A stretch of 64,000 nt of DNA, taken from NCBI RefSeq assembly GCF_019449565.1, contig NZ_JAGRPM010000027.1, positions 1 to 64,000 on the forward strand, written 5' to 3'. The notes under the pieces are model-generated. The model made no database searches. It worked only from the letters and a program-made list of their open reading frames with translations, and had not been told where the DNA came from. A program made the position numbers and the translations under genes. The first letter of the stretch is position 1. The number at the start of each line of letters is the position of its first letter. Positions 9,668 to 18,814 of this stretch are shown one piece after another. This stretch comes from Rhodoblastus sp. GTDB lineage: Bacteria > Pseudomonadota > Alphaproteobacteria > Rhizobiales > Beijerinckiaceae.

Positions 9668-11625
9668 AGCAGCCTCCTCGCCCCCGCGCGCACGGGCCAG
9701 CGCGCGATCTCGCCGCGATCAAGGCTGCGAACGACGGTCTGGGTGAAATGATTGAGACTGGAATATTCGCTGTAGAAACGATCGAGCACGGCGCCCAGCA
9801 GGAAGGCGCCGCTGCCTTCGAAGGCTTTCTCGTCGATTGTCACCGCGATCTCGACACCGCGCGCCGCGCCAACGCCGCCTGCTTGCCGCATGCGACGCAC
9901 GATCGGCCGTGAATCCACGCTGCTGACGCCGCGAATGCGACGCTCGATGGCGTTGTCGGAAATATCGGCGAACATCGACAGGAGTTCGCGCAAGGCATGG
10001 GCGTTCTGCTTGGCGCCGCGTTCGACCAGTCCGAGGTGATTGAGCCCGAGCATATTGATGAGGCGCCACGTCACCGCGCCGGCGCCCGCCGTTTCGCTGC
10101 GGCTCCGCAATTGCTTGACGACCGGCTCGCGCGGCGGCGTCGGCCCTGAAACGCAGGTCAGGATCAATTCCGACTGATCGAGCAGCCTGAAATCGGCGCC
10201 GCCCTGGCCAACCGGCAAATGTTCGGTGAGATGGCGGTTCGAACAGAGCGCCTTGAGGCTCAGTTCAACCACGGTTCGCTCGTCTGCGAGACCGGCGCGC
10301 TCCACCAGCGAGATGAACATATCGGTGCCGGTATAATTCGAGGCACCGCCGTGCCGCCGCTCTTCTTGCGAGCGCCGGCGCGGCAGCCGCCTGACCGTAT
10401 AGGCCAGTTCCGGCTCGGCGAAGCTGTCCACCGCCGCGGAATAGAGCGGGTAAACCTTCACCTTGTCGCGCCCGGCCCGGAAGTGGCCATAGACCTCCAG
10501 CACGCGATGCGGCTCGAAATCGAGATAGCGGCCACGGTCCGGCACGACATGATATTCATGCTGGTTGCGGCGCACGGGGATGCGATCGAGCGTCTTTTCG
10601 AACAGATTGATCGCAGGCGCGGAATAGAGCGCGAACATGCCCGGCGCCACTGCCGCAGCGAGACGCGCATTGATCTCGTCGAAGGTGATCAAAAGATCGA
10701 CCGAACGCGAGGGGATATTGGCGAAGACCTTGCGCAGGCCGCTCAGGCGAAAGCCGAGAAACTTGCGCGGAAAGGCGAAATATTCGCGCAGGAATTCGAA
10801 GCCTGTGAAGATGCGGTTGTCGTTTGGAAAAAGGGCGTCGTCCGGGTCGAAGCCGATCTGCGAGAGGCAGTCCGGCGGCGCGGCGACGAAGACCGGATCC
10901 CCGAACGCGTCGAGATAGCGAAAATGCACGCTGACGCGGTGTGCGAATATTTGTTCGTAAATCGCGACGGCGTCCGCTTCGCCGCCGATCAGATGGAAGG
11001 TCAGGTCATCAGTCTTGCAGCCGGCGAACCAGAACTCGGGCTTTTTGGCTGTCTCCGCGTCCCATTTTTCGTCCTCGGACTTGGCCGAACTGCGATGGGC
11101 CAAAGTCAGACGCATGCCGGATAGCACTCTTGGACCAGTCGAAAGCCCGAGCGCCTGAAGCGGGCCGGGCGTCGGAAAATATTGCGCTTCCGTCAGTTCG
11201 AACGGCCAAAGAATGATTTCGTTGGCGAGGCGAAAGCGGCAGGCGACCTGTCGGTCGAGCTCACGATAATTTGCTTCCAGATAGGAGTTGTGCGCTATTT
11301 TGCGGCCTTCGCGAAGGGCGGCGTCGCCGAAGGGCGGCGATACGCGCGCCAGAATGAAGGACGGCGTCGGCGCAAGGTAATTCGGGACAAGCTGCTCGAT
11401 CAGATTGTTGCAGAACTCGGGAAACTCATGCTTCAGCTTTAATTGTACGCGAGCCGCGAGAAAGGCTGCGCCTTCGAGAAGGCCCGATATCATCGGGTCT
11501 GTTCGCTCTGAGACGAGGCCGCCGAGGCGGTCGGCTATGCCGGGATATTCCTCGGCAAATTCCTTGGCCTGCTCGTGTAATAACTGCAGTTCGCGATTGT
11601 AATGTTCGAGGAACTCGCGGTCCAT
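9664..11625 (-). CDS. tssF: T6SS baseplate protein TssF
   Basis: A 653-residue baseplate protein, the largest wedge component. It opens with MDREFLEHYNRELQLLHEQAKEFAEEYPGIADRLGG, the hallmark TssF/VasA N-terminus, followed by DPMISGLLEGAAFLAARVQLKL and a long beta-rich body. The gene starts five bases after the tssE stop and overlaps tssG by four bases, so tssE-tssF-tssG are made as one unit. Length is slightly above the usual 580-620 residues, without an obvious extra domain. Confidence 0.96.
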   Translation of the reverse strand: MDREFLEHYNRELQLLHEQAKEFAEEYPGIADRLGGLVSERTDPMISGLLEGAAFLAARVQLKLKHEFPEFCNNLIEQLVPNYLAPTPSFILARVSPPFGDAALREGRKIAHNSYLEANYRELDRQVACRFRLANEIILWPFELTEAQYFPTPGPLQALGLSTGPRVLSGMRLTLAHRSSAKSEDEKWDAETAKKPEFWFAGCKTDDLTFHLIGGEADAVAIYEQIFAHRVSVHFRYLDAFGDPVFVAAPPDCLSQIGFDPDDALFPNDNRIFTGFEFLREYFAFPRKFLGFRLSGLRKVFANIPSRSVDLLITFDEINARLAAAVAPGMFALYSAPAINLFEKTLDRIPVRRNQHEYHVVPDRGRYLDFEPHRVLEVYGHFRAGRDKVKVYPLYSAAVDSFAEPELAYTVRRLPRRRSQEERRHGGASNYTGTDMFISLVERAGLADERTVVELSLKALCSNRHLTEHLPVGQGGADFRLLDQSELILTCVSGPTPPREPVVKQLRSRSETAGAGAVTWRLINMLGLNHLGLVERGAKQNAHALRELLSMFADISDNAIERRIRGVSSVDSRPIVRRMRQAGGVGAARGVEIAVTIDEKAFEGSGAFLLGAVLDRFYSEYSSLNHFTQTVVRSLDRGEIARWPVRAGARRLL

Positions 11626-11630
11626 GCGCG

Positions 11631-12179
11631 TTAAAATCGACTGAGCGTGACTTTGCCGCTGTCATATTCGACGTCGGCAATGAATTCGACGGGCACATTG
11701 ACAGGACGGCAGAACAGGTCCGCCTGTACGACGAACCGAAGTCGAAGTGCGACCTTGTCCGCCTTTTCGTCCCGATAGACCTTGATCGTGCTTCGGACGA
11801 GGCGGGGCTCATAGCGCGCCAGAGCGTCTTCGATTTCGTGCGCAACATCCGACAGGTTCGCTTCATCGAGCGAGCGATGGGCCATGTCCGGAAAGCCGTA
11901 GTTGAGAATGGATTTCCTGACCTCGGGGCAGGACGTGAGATCCTGCGTGGACTCGAGCGCGATCGAATTCATCAATTGCTCGAGATCATGCGCGACTTCC
12001 TTGCGCAGAACGGGTTCTGTTACGGCCAGCCGGAGGGAGCTGCGCCGGGCGGCGATGACGCGCTCGCCGCTCTGGTCGCGCAAATCAAGTACGCGCCTGG
12101 CGTCCTTTTGCTCATGCGCGCTTCTGAAGGCGAACATGAACGGCGGACCAAGCCGGTTTTTCTGCGCGACGCTCGCCAT
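11631..12179 (-). CDS. tssE: T6SS baseplate protein TssE, gp25-like
   Basis: A 182-residue protein of the phage gp25 (lysozyme-like fold) family that initiates sheath polymerisation. I chose the ATG at 12179 (MASVAQKNRLGPPFMFAF) over an earlier start because GAGG stands eight bases upstream and the extra residues are arginine-rich and unlike the family. Recognisable blocks are VLRKEVAHDLEQLMNSI, SILNYGFPDMAHRS and the gp25 core LARYEPRLVRSTIKVYRDE. It sits between hcp and tssF in the operon. Confidence 0.9.
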   Translation of the reverse strand: MASVAQKNRLGPPFMFAFRSAHEQKDARRVLDLRDQSGERVIAARRSSLRLAVTEPVLRKEVAHDLEQLMNSIALESTQDLTSCPEVRKSILNYGFPDMAHRSLDEANLSDVAHEIEDALARYEPRLVRSTIKVYRDEKADKVALRLRFVVQADLFCRPVNVPVEFIADVEYDSGKVTLSRF

Positions 12180-12238
12180 TTCGAAGCCTCGGAAAGTTCG
12201 GCGGACGGCGCCACGCCTTCCGCCCGAAACTGATCGCG

Positions 12239-12736
12239 TCAAACGGACTTCGCGTGTTTGATATCATACCCCGACTTGACCGAGCCGCCGAGCGATCCGT
12301 CCGGCTTCTGCTCTTTATAATCAAATTCTATCTTCGAAAAATTGAGCGAAACTTGCTCTGTTCCCAGATCATGCCCGCTGCTATCGGACTGCTGGAAAGA
12401 GGATACCAGCAAATCGCTAAGAGTGATCTTGTAATATTCCAGCTGCCCTGCTTTTTGTCCCGCTTTGCGGAAGGTCAATTCAGCCTTTTTGATCGTATCG
12501 CCTGTAGCGCAGGCCAAAAAGAGCTTGGGTGATGATTTGTCCACGAATTTCGTGAAATGGACATCCCCGATATGCGAATGTTTGCTGCCGCCGCCGCCGC
12601 CGGCGGCGTGAGAACCCGTATTGGTCACCCCGAACGAAAAACTCTGTACTTCGATCTCGTTCTTGTGCTTGTCGTCTTGCGACTCGCCCTCAATGCCGTC
12701 GAGCTTGATGAAAATGTCAGCCTTTAGTACAGCCAT
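12239..12736 (-). CDS. hcp: T6SS inner tube protein Hcp
   Basis: A 165-residue member of the Hcp (TssD) family, which forms the hexameric rings of the injected tube and carries small effectors. GGGAGGG lies five bases before the ATG. The sequence starts MAVLKADIFIKLDGIEGESQD and shows the family blocks SFSFGVTN, GDVHFTKFVDKSSPKLF and GDTIKKAELTFRKAG. A GGGGG run (residues 47-51) falls in the extended loop that joins neighbouring rings. Position between tssC and tssE agrees with a structural tube subunit, not an effector-fused Hcp; there is no C-terminal extension. Confidence 0.96.
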   Translation of the reverse strand: MAVLKADIFIKLDGIEGESQDDKHKNEIEVQSFSFGVTNTGSHAAGGGGGSKHSHIGDVHFTKFVDKSSPKLFLACATGDTIKKAELTFRKAGQKAGQLEYYKITLSDLLVSSFQQSDSSGHDLGTEQVSLNFSKIEFDYKEQKPDGSLGGSVKSGYDIKHAKSV

Positions 12737-12784
12737 CGCACCCTCCCATGAAACAGAACAGGTACTGGAAACAATTCGGCGGCA

Positions 12785-14287
12785 TCAAATCTTGGCGCCG
12801 GGCAAACGCGACACGAGGCTCAATCCGATGTCCATCGCTTCCAGCTGATAATGGGGCCGCAAGTAGAACCGAGCGCTATAATAGCCAGGATTTGTCTCGT
12901 CTTCGAATACTTCGACACGCGCGTCGGCCAGCGGCAATTTGGCCTTCGTGCTCTCGCTGGAATGCAATGGATCGCCATCGACATATTGCATGATCCATTC
13001 CTGCAGCCAGATCCGTAAACCTTCTTTTTCTTTCGTGGCGCCCACCTTGTCGCGCACCATGCATTTCAGATAATGGGCGAAACGCGATACGGCGAACATA
13101 TAGGGCAGGCGGGCCGACAGATTGTCGGAAGCGGTCGCCTCCACCCCGTTCTTGCCTTCATAAACCTTGGGCTTGTAGACCGATTGCGCTCCGATGAAGG
13201 CCGCTTTGTCGGTGTTCTTGCGATGGATCATCGGGATGAGGCCCGATTTGGCGAGTTCGTGTTCGCGGCGGTCGCTGATGGCGATTTCCGTCGGGCATTT
13301 CAGGTCGACGCCGCCATCGTCGGTTGGGAAGGTATGGGTCGGCAAATTCAGCACTTCGCCGCCGGACTGGACGCCGCGGATGCGCGTGCACCAGCCATAT
13401 TCCTTGAAGGCGCGATTGACGTTCACCGCCATCGCATAGGCCGCGTTCATCCAGGCGTATTTCTCGCCCTTGTGTCCATCGGTGTCTTCCTCGAACGCGA
13501 ATTCCTCGACCGGCTCGGTCTTGGCCCCATAGGGCACGCGCGCCAACACGCGCGGCATGCAGAGGCCGAGGTAGCGCGAATCCGCCTGATCGCGAACGCC
13601 CTTCCAGGCGGCATATTCCGGCGTGTCGAACAGCTTCGACAAATCGCGCGGGTTCATCAGCTCGTTCCAGCTGTCCATGCCCATTAAGACGGGGTCTGCC
13701 GCCGCGAAAAGCGGGGCGTGGGCCGCCGCCGCGATCTTCGAGAGGTCGCGCATGAGCTGCACGTCCGGCGCCTGATGGCTGAAGGCGTAGTCGCAAACGA
13801 TCGCGCCATAAGGCTCGCCGCCCAACTGGCCGAATTCCGCCTCATAGACCCGTTTGAAGAGGGGGCTTTGATCCCATCGGGCGCCGGGATAGAGGCGAAG
13901 GTTCTTGTAGATCTCCGTCTTGGAGACGTTCATCACCTTGATCTTGAGCTGTGCGTCCGTCTCGGAATTGAAGACGAGATAGTTCAGCCCGCGCCAGGCG
14001 CTTTCGACCTTCTGAAATTCAGGCGCGTGAATGATCTCGTTGACCTGCGCCGTCAGCATGGCGTCCAGCTTGGCGATCATGCTCTCGATCGTATCGAGCA
14101 CGTCCTCCTTGACGACAGACTCGTCGGCCAGTGCTTCCTTGACGAGCGTCGCCACGGCGTTCTCGACCTCCGTCGCCGCGCGCTCGGTGCGCGGCCGGAA
14201 GCTCTGTTTCAGCAGGGCTGAAAATTCATCTATTTCGCGCGTCTCGACTTGCGCGCCTTGAGGGACCGGGTTGACTTCTGTCGACAT
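12785..14287 (-). CDS. tssC: T6SS sheath large subunit TssC
   Basis: A 500-residue contractile sheath protein that pairs with TssB. Family blocks include QVNEIIHAPEFQKVESAWRGL, LGGEPYGAIVCDYAF, RDLSKIAAAAHAPLFAAADP, and the C-terminal GYYSARFYLRPHYQLE. Length is normal. The gene starts 17 bases after the tssB stop and hcp follows after 48 bases. The long run of reading frame on the opposite strand is a shadow. Confidence 0.98.
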   Translation of the reverse strand: MSTEVNPVPQGAQVETREIDEFSALLKQSFRPRTERAATEVENAVATLVKEALADESVVKEDVLDTIESMIAKLDAMLTAQVNEIIHAPEFQKVESAWRGLNYLVFNSETDAQLKIKVMNVSKTEIYKNLRLYPGARWDQSPLFKRVYEAEFGQLGGEPYGAIVCDYAFSHQAPDVQLMRDLSKIAAAAHAPLFAAADPVLMGMDSWNELMNPRDLSKLFDTPEYAAWKGVRDQADSRYLGLCMPRVLARVPYGAKTEPVEEFAFEEDTDGHKGEKYAWMNAAYAMAVNVNRAFKEYGWCTRIRGVQSGGEVLNLPTHTFPTDDGGVDLKCPTEIAISDRREHELAKSGLIPMIHRKNTDKAAFIGAQSVYKPKVYEGKNGVEATASDNLSARLPYMFAVSRFAHYLKCMVRDKVGATKEKEGLRIWLQEWIMQYVDGDPLHSSESTKAKLPLADARVEVFEDETNPGYYSARFYLRPHYQLEAMDIGLSLVSRLPGAKI

Positions 14288-14304
14288 TTCGCAGTCCTTC
14301 CGGT

Positions 14305-14829
14305 TTACTGTTCCGCGCCGCCTTCAGATGGATTTTTCGCGAGTTTTTCACCAACGGCGGCCATGAGCGCTGGATCTTTCAACAGTTTCTTCAATTGCTC
14401 TTCGGCTCCAGCTTTGCCGTCCATGTAACGCATGAGGTTGGCGAGTTGTTCGCGCGCCTCCAGCAATTTTGCGAGCGAGGGAACCTGCCTCGCCACCGCT
14501 GCGGGCGAAAAATCTTCCATCTTCTGAAATTTCAGTTTCACCGCGAGCTTTTCGTCGGCTTCGCCCAGTTTGTTGGCGACGCGAAAACTCGTGCCGGGCT
14601 CGATCGCCGCCATGCGCTGTTCGAAATTGTCCATGTCGATATCGAGGAACGTTCGATCGCCTACTTCCGGCTTGGCGATATCGGAGGAATCCCCCGAAAG
14701 ATCCGCTAGGACGGCCATGACGAAAGGCAGCTCGATTTTCCGCTCGGCGTCGTAGGGATCGTCGTAGCTGATATGAACGCGAGGGACGCGATTTCGACGG
14801 ATGAATTTTTGGCCGCTGTCCGAACTCAT
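14305..14829 (-). CDS. tssB: T6SS sheath small subunit TssB
   Basis: A 174-residue sheath protein. The ATG at 14829 (MSSDSGQKFIRRNRVPRVHI) has AAGGA about eight bases upstream; an earlier in-frame ATG adds sixteen residues unlike TssB. The family signature RVHISYDDPYDAERKIELPFV and the FLDIDMDNFEQRM block are clear, followed by the helical C-terminus whose exposed helix is the usual ClpV contact. It is separated from tssA by about 107 bases, the widest gap in the operon core. Confidence 0.96.
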   Translation of the reverse strand: MSSDSGQKFIRRNRVPRVHISYDDPYDAERKIELPFVMAVLADLSGDSSDIAKPEVGDRTFLDIDMDNFEQRMAAIEPGTSFRVANKLGEADEKLAVKLKFQKMEDFSPAAVARQVPSLAKLLEAREQLANLMRYMDGKAGAEEQLKKLLKDPALMAAVGEKLAKNPSEGGAEQ

Positions 14830-14936
14830 GGCGAACGGTCCTTCTAAAAGCTGACCATGGGCGATTATGCTCGGCATCGGTCAGAACCCAAAGCATTACT
14901 GCAATTTTGGCTAACGTCAATGCTCAACACGTCGCG

Positions 14937-16250
14937 CTAATAGCTTGAGCCTGGCTGTTTCAATGCATCGGATGGAAGTATTTCCTTCAATATTGTCAGA
15001 AAATCTGCGGATGAAAATTTGCGCGCCCGCTCGCACAGGAATGGAACCGGGCTGGATGGTTCCTTGCGGGCGTAATAGGCCTCGATCTGAAGCAATGCGG
15101 CGACGGCGGCGGACTTGTCGGCGATATTCACCGTGCTGGCGACGGGCGAGGGCGGCTCCGTGACTTCTGTTCCAAACAGTTCCGACAGCCGATGGAGCGG
15201 GAGGTCCAAAGTCTCGTTCCTGCCCACCCCGATCCGCGCCTGATCGAAATAATCGGGCGCGAGAATGCGGATCACTTCGAGAAAGTTTTTTCCGACCAGG
15301 CTTGCCGCCTGCTGGATCAGAAGAAGCGCCGGACTCGAAGGTTCCGATTTCGCAAAATAGGCGGCTATTCCCGCCAGGGTCGCGGAGACGTCGTCAAGCG
15401 TCGCAATTGGGCCGGCGAGCGTCGCGGGGCCTTGGGCGGCGTCCCCGTTCGTCGCCTCGGGCTCAGCCTGCGCGGCGAGGGCCGGCTCCCTGCGGCGGAC
15501 AAAATCGTCGAGGAAGGCGAGGATCTTTTTGCTCAAGCCTTCCAGCAAATCGAGGCGAACGGCCGCTTGATGGCCGAGGCGACCGGCGGTTGTCGCGCCA
15601 ATCGCCGCGGCCGCCGCCGCCAGACGCGCGAAACGGTCGCGTTGCGCGATCAGATCCTCGGTCGGAATTTCCATGAAGGCGCGGTCGATGACCGTTGCGT
15701 CGGGGACCTCCTCGCCTTCGCGCGGGGAGAGGCCATCGGCGACGAGCTTGTGGCGAAAAGTAATGGCGCCCGCGCGCGGATGTCGAATAAGCGGCGTGAA
15801 TTGCAGGGGAAGGACGATGTGGGTCATGTCGTCGAGCGCCTGCAGCGACGCCAGGCGCAAGGCGAAATCGTCTCCTTCCGCGCCAGGATTGACTTCCTCC
15901 CACCGCGCCTCGAGCAGGTTGGCGATTGTCTCCACAAGATCGACGAAATCCGGCAGCTTGCGATCGAGGGCGGCGAACTTGGCAAGGGCCACGAGGAGAC
16001 GAATGTCGCGGGTGCGGAGCAGCAGTTCTTCCGCCGTCGCGACCTCGCCCTGAAAACTCAGGGAGCCGCGTTCAAACGGCTTTTCATTTCCGCTCTCCTG
16101 ATCGCGCGTGAAAAATTGGCCGGGCAGGGTTCCCTCGACCCGGGCAAGGAAATTCATGAAATCGGGATCGAATTGCAGATCCAGATCGGGGCCACAAGCG
16201 CTGTCGTCCGAAACGGGTTTGATCAACTGATCTAGCGGCAAGATGGCCAT
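14937..16250 (-). CDS. tssA: T6SS cap/priming protein TssA
   Basis: A 437-residue TssA (ImpA) protein that primes and stabilises tube and sheath assembly. The ImpA N-terminal domain is visible at the start (ILPLDQLIKPVSDDSACGPDLDLQFDPDF). GAGGAG stands four bases before the ATG at 16250. The middle carries an alanine-rich linker, and the C-terminal third has two related segments (VASTVNIADKSAAVAALLQIEAYYARKEPSSP and the earlier SATLAGIAAYFAKSEPSSP, written here only in part). It is the first gene of the minus-strand operon, divergent from vgrG. Confidence 0.93.
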   Translation of the reverse strand: MAILPLDQLIKPVSDDSACGPDLDLQFDPDFMNFLARVEGTLPGQFFTRDQESGNEKPFERGSLSFQGEVATAEELLLRTRDIRLLVALAKFAALDRKLPDFVDLVETIANLLEARWEEVNPGAEGDDFALRLASLQALDDMTHIVLPLQFTPLIRHPRAGAITFRHKLVADGLSPREGEEVPDATVIDRAFMEIPTEDLIAQRDRFARLAAAAAAIGATTAGRLGHQAAVRLDLLEGLSKKILAFLDDFVRRREPALAAQAEPEATNGDAAQGPATLAGPIATLDDVSATLAGIAAYFAKSEPSSPALLLIQQAASLVGKNFLEVIRILAPDYFDQARIGVGRNETLDLPLHRLSELFGTEVTEPPSPVASTVNIADKSAAVAALLQIEAYYARKEPSSPVPFLCERARKFSSADFLTILKEILPSDALKQPGSSY

Positions 16251-16449
16251 GTTGCTCCTCGCGCGCTCCTTCTTCCGTCGCCATCGGACGGAACGAAATG
16301 GGCCAAGATTGTGTTTAGCCGGTTGTGACGCTCGAAAAGTCTAAACGATTTCAAATTCGATCTCAGGCGCCAAGGCGCGCCGCCCGACTATGGGGGACAT
16401 GTTTTATATCGTCAAGTTTTTGCAGAATGGCGCAAGTATAGGTGGACGA
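16251..16449. promoter_or_regulatory. Divergent promoter region between the two T6SS operons
   Basis: The 199 bases between tssA (minus) and vgrG (plus) must hold the start signals of both T6SS operons if each is read as one transcript. AT-richer pieces lie at about 16310-16360, such as TTTCAAATTCGATC. I see no clear sigma-54 site (TGGCAC-N5-TTGC) and no obvious palindrome, so control is more likely by a housekeeping promoter plus the kinase pathway. The alternative ATG at 16399 would shorten this region. Confidence 0.4.
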
Positions 16450-18228
16450 ATGTCTCAGCTTTTACAGGAAGGCCGCCCGAGCGCGTTTACAAGCCCTTTG
16501 GGGAAGGACGTTCTGGCTCTGGCGCGCTTCGACGCTACGGAAGGCGTCAGCGAGCTTTTCGAATTTCGCATCGAGGTTCTAAGTGCTTCGGATCACATCG
16601 ATTTTGACCAGGCGCTCGGCCACAATTGCTGCGTGACCTTCAGCTCGCCCGACGGTCCCGATCGCCATTTCAACGGCGTGATGGTGGAGGCCGAGGCGGT
16701 CGGGGCCTTTCGCGAACTCTTCTTGTATCGGATCGTTCTGCGCCCTTGGCTCTGGCTACTTTCGCGCACATCGGATTGCCGGATCTGGCATGACAAGACA
16801 GTTATCCAGATCATCGACGAGGTGTTCCGCGATCGCGGTTTCAGCGACTTCAAGGCCGTGACGACAAAACCTTATTGCAAGATCGAATATTGTGTTCAGT
16901 ATCGTGAAACAGATCTGAATTTTGTCTGCCGATTGATGGAAAGGTTCGGGATATATTATTTTTTCGAACATACTGCCGGGACGCATATGCTTAAATTGGC
17001 CGATTCCAAGTCGTCCCATGATGCCGTTCCCGGCCACGCGACAATTTCGTATTTTGACGATCTCCAGGCGCGACATGACGTCGAATACTTCCGGAGCTGG
17101 AGCAGCGAGCGGCAATTCCGATCCGGTAAATATAAATTGAACGATTACGATTTTAAGCAGCCCACAAAAAAGCTGCAAACGGAAAAGGAATCTGCTTCAA
17201 AATATAGCAAGGGTCAGATGGAGATATATGACTATCCTGGGCTGTATACGGAAATGAAGGATGGCGAGGAAGGCGCCAAAGTGCGTCTGGACGCCGATCA
17301 GGCTCAAGATAAACGCCGCTATGCGATTGGAAACGCCATCAGTCTGTTTCCGGGGGGCTTCACGACACTGGATCGCCATCCGGTTCCGGCGGAAAAGATC
17401 GAATATTTGATCCTGCGGGCGAAGCATTCCTTTGTCGCGCAGAGCTATCGTTCGGGCGGCTCCGGCGAGGCCGATTATTCGGGAAATTACGAACTCCATG
17501 ACGCCTCAATTCCCTATCGGCCGCCGCTGCTGACGCCGAAGGCGCTGATCCATGGGCCGCAGACGGCCCGCGTCGTCGGCGAGGAGGGCCAGGAAATCGA
17601 CGTCGACAAATATGGCCGCGTCCTCTTGCTGTTCCATTGGGACCGCAAGGAAATGAAATCCTGCCGCGTTCGCGTCGCCCAGGTTTGGGCCGGCAAGCAA
17701 TGGGGCGGCCAGTTCATTCCGCGCATCGGAATGGAGGCGGTCGTCGAATTTCTCGAAGGCGATCCCGATCGCCCGCTGGTCGTCGGCGCCGTCTATAATG
17801 GCGACAATGAATTTCCGTACGCGCTTCCAAAGCAGAAAACCCAGTCGGGGATAAAGTCGGACAGCACGCTCGGGCATGGCGGATATAACGAGCTGATGTT
17901 CGACGACGCCAAGGATTCCGAATTGATCCGGATGCACGCACAGAAGGATCATCAAGTCACGGTGCTGAATACGGAGACGAACGAGATCGGCGAAAAATTT
18001 CAGGGCGGAACCGACGCCTCGCGCACGACGACGCTCGACAAGGGCAGCGACCATCTGACGATCCAGGCGGGCGACCAGATCATAAAAATTTCGGGCAATC
18101 AGGCGGTCACGGCCGACCAGAGCATCAAACTGACCTGCGGCGCGAGCGTCATCGAAATCACGCCGACGGAGATCAAGGTGACGTCCGGCCATATCGCTTT
18201 CTCGGCGCCGAAGATCGACTGGAATTGA
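16450..18228 (+). CDS. vgrG: T6SS spike protein VgrG
   Basis: A 592-residue VgrG (TssI) trimer that forms the puncturing spike on top of the Hcp tube. The ATG at 16450 (MSQLLQEGRPSAFTSPLGKD) follows AGGTGG; two further in-frame starts upstream are possible. Gp27-like N-terminal domains contain FEFRIEVLSAS and YCVQYRETDLNFVCRLMERFGIYYFFEH; the gp5-like OB domain contains VRVAQVWAGKQWGGQFIPRIGMEAVVEF and GDPDRPLVVGAVYNG. The protein ends in the beta-helix needle (IKLTCGASVIEITPTEIKV) without an effector extension, so it is not an evolved VgrG. It opens the plus-strand operon. Confidence 0.97.
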   Translation: MSQLLQEGRPSAFTSPLGKDVLALARFDATEGVSELFEFRIEVLSASDHIDFDQALGHNCCVTFSSPDGPDRHFNGVMVEAEAVGAFRELFLYRIVLRPWLWLLSRTSDCRIWHDKTVIQIIDEVFRDRGFSDFKAVTTKPYCKIEYCVQYRETDLNFVCRLMERFGIYYFFEHTAGTHMLKLADSKSSHDAVPGHATISYFDDLQARHDVEYFRSWSSERQFRSGKYKLNDYDFKQPTKKLQTEKESASKYSKGQMEIYDYPGLYTEMKDGEEGAKVRLDADQAQDKRRYAIGNAISLFPGGFTTLDRHPVPAEKIEYLILRAKHSFVAQSYRSGGSGEADYSGNYELHDASIPYRPPLLTPKALIHGPQTARVVGEEGQEIDVDKYGRVLLLFHWDRKEMKSCRVRVAQVWAGKQWGGQFIPRIGMEAVVEFLEGDPDRPLVVGAVYNGDNEFPYALPKQKTQSGIKSDSTLGHGGYNELMFDDAKDSELIRMHAQKDHQVTVLNTETNEIGEKFQGGTDASRTTTLDKGSDHLTIQAGDQIIKISGNQAVTADQSIKLTCGASVIEITPTEIKVTSGHIAFSAPKIDWN

Positions 18229-18232
18229 GTCC

Positions 18233-18790
18233 ATGAACAGGATTCGATTTGCGACATTGAAGGATCTTTTTGCATCCTTTTCGACGGCCGCCATCGAGAC
18301 GGGGGAGGAGGCGAGCGCCGAGGAATCCGTCGCCTTTATTCGTCGATGTCTGGCCGAGAAGCGTCCTGACGCCGCCATCTCCTATTGCGCTTATCTGTTG
18401 CCGCGTCGCGAAGCGGTCTGGTGGGCATGTCACGCCATGCGCGACATGAAGGACCTGACGGCGAGCGAGCGGGCATGCGTGGCGGCGGCCCGGCAATGGG
18501 CGCTGCGTCCGGAAGAGGCGGCGCGCCGGAAGGCGCTCGATCTCGGCCTTGAAACGAGCGCCAAACTTTCGGGAGGATGGATCGCGCTGGCGGCGGCGTG
18601 GTCAGGCGGCAGTATTGCGCCGGCCGGGGGCGCGCCAATGTCGCCTTCGCCCGCCGCGACCGCGCAAGCGGTCCGCGTGGCCCTGCTTTCCGCTTCAACA
18701 AGACTGGCTAACGACAGGAGACCGGCTATTATGACTGCTTGGGTCGAATTTGCTCTGCGATCTCTGGACGAGGGCATGGATTTCGCCTGA
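18233..18790 (+). CDS. Conserved-looking T6SS cluster protein, unknown
   Basis: A 185-residue, largely helical and alanine-rich protein starting four bases after the vgrG stop, so almost surely translated with it. It has no signal peptide. Recognisable runs are EESVAFIRRCLAEKRPDAAISYCAYLLPRREAVWWACHAMR and, later, ERACVAAARQWALRPEEAARR (each given in part). The paired-helix character recalls chaperone or adaptor proteins, and its position between vgrG and the FHA protein suggests a role in spike or effector loading. I cannot name the family with confidence. Confidence 0.83.
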   Translation: MNRIRFATLKDLFASFSTAAIETGEEASAEESVAFIRRCLAEKRPDAAISYCAYLLPRREAVWWACHAMRDMKDLTASERACVAAARQWALRPEEAARRKALDLGLETSAKLSGGWIALAAAWSGGSIAPAGGAPMSPSPAATAQAVRVALLSASTRLANDRRPAIMTAWVEFALRSLDEGMDFA

Positions 18791-18814
18791 GGCGCCGAAT
18801 TGAGGAACCCCGCA

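Noticed and set aside
16450..18228. VgrG considered as an effector-carrying (evolved) VgrG
   Set aside because: The chain ends right after the beta-helix needle, with no additional domain.
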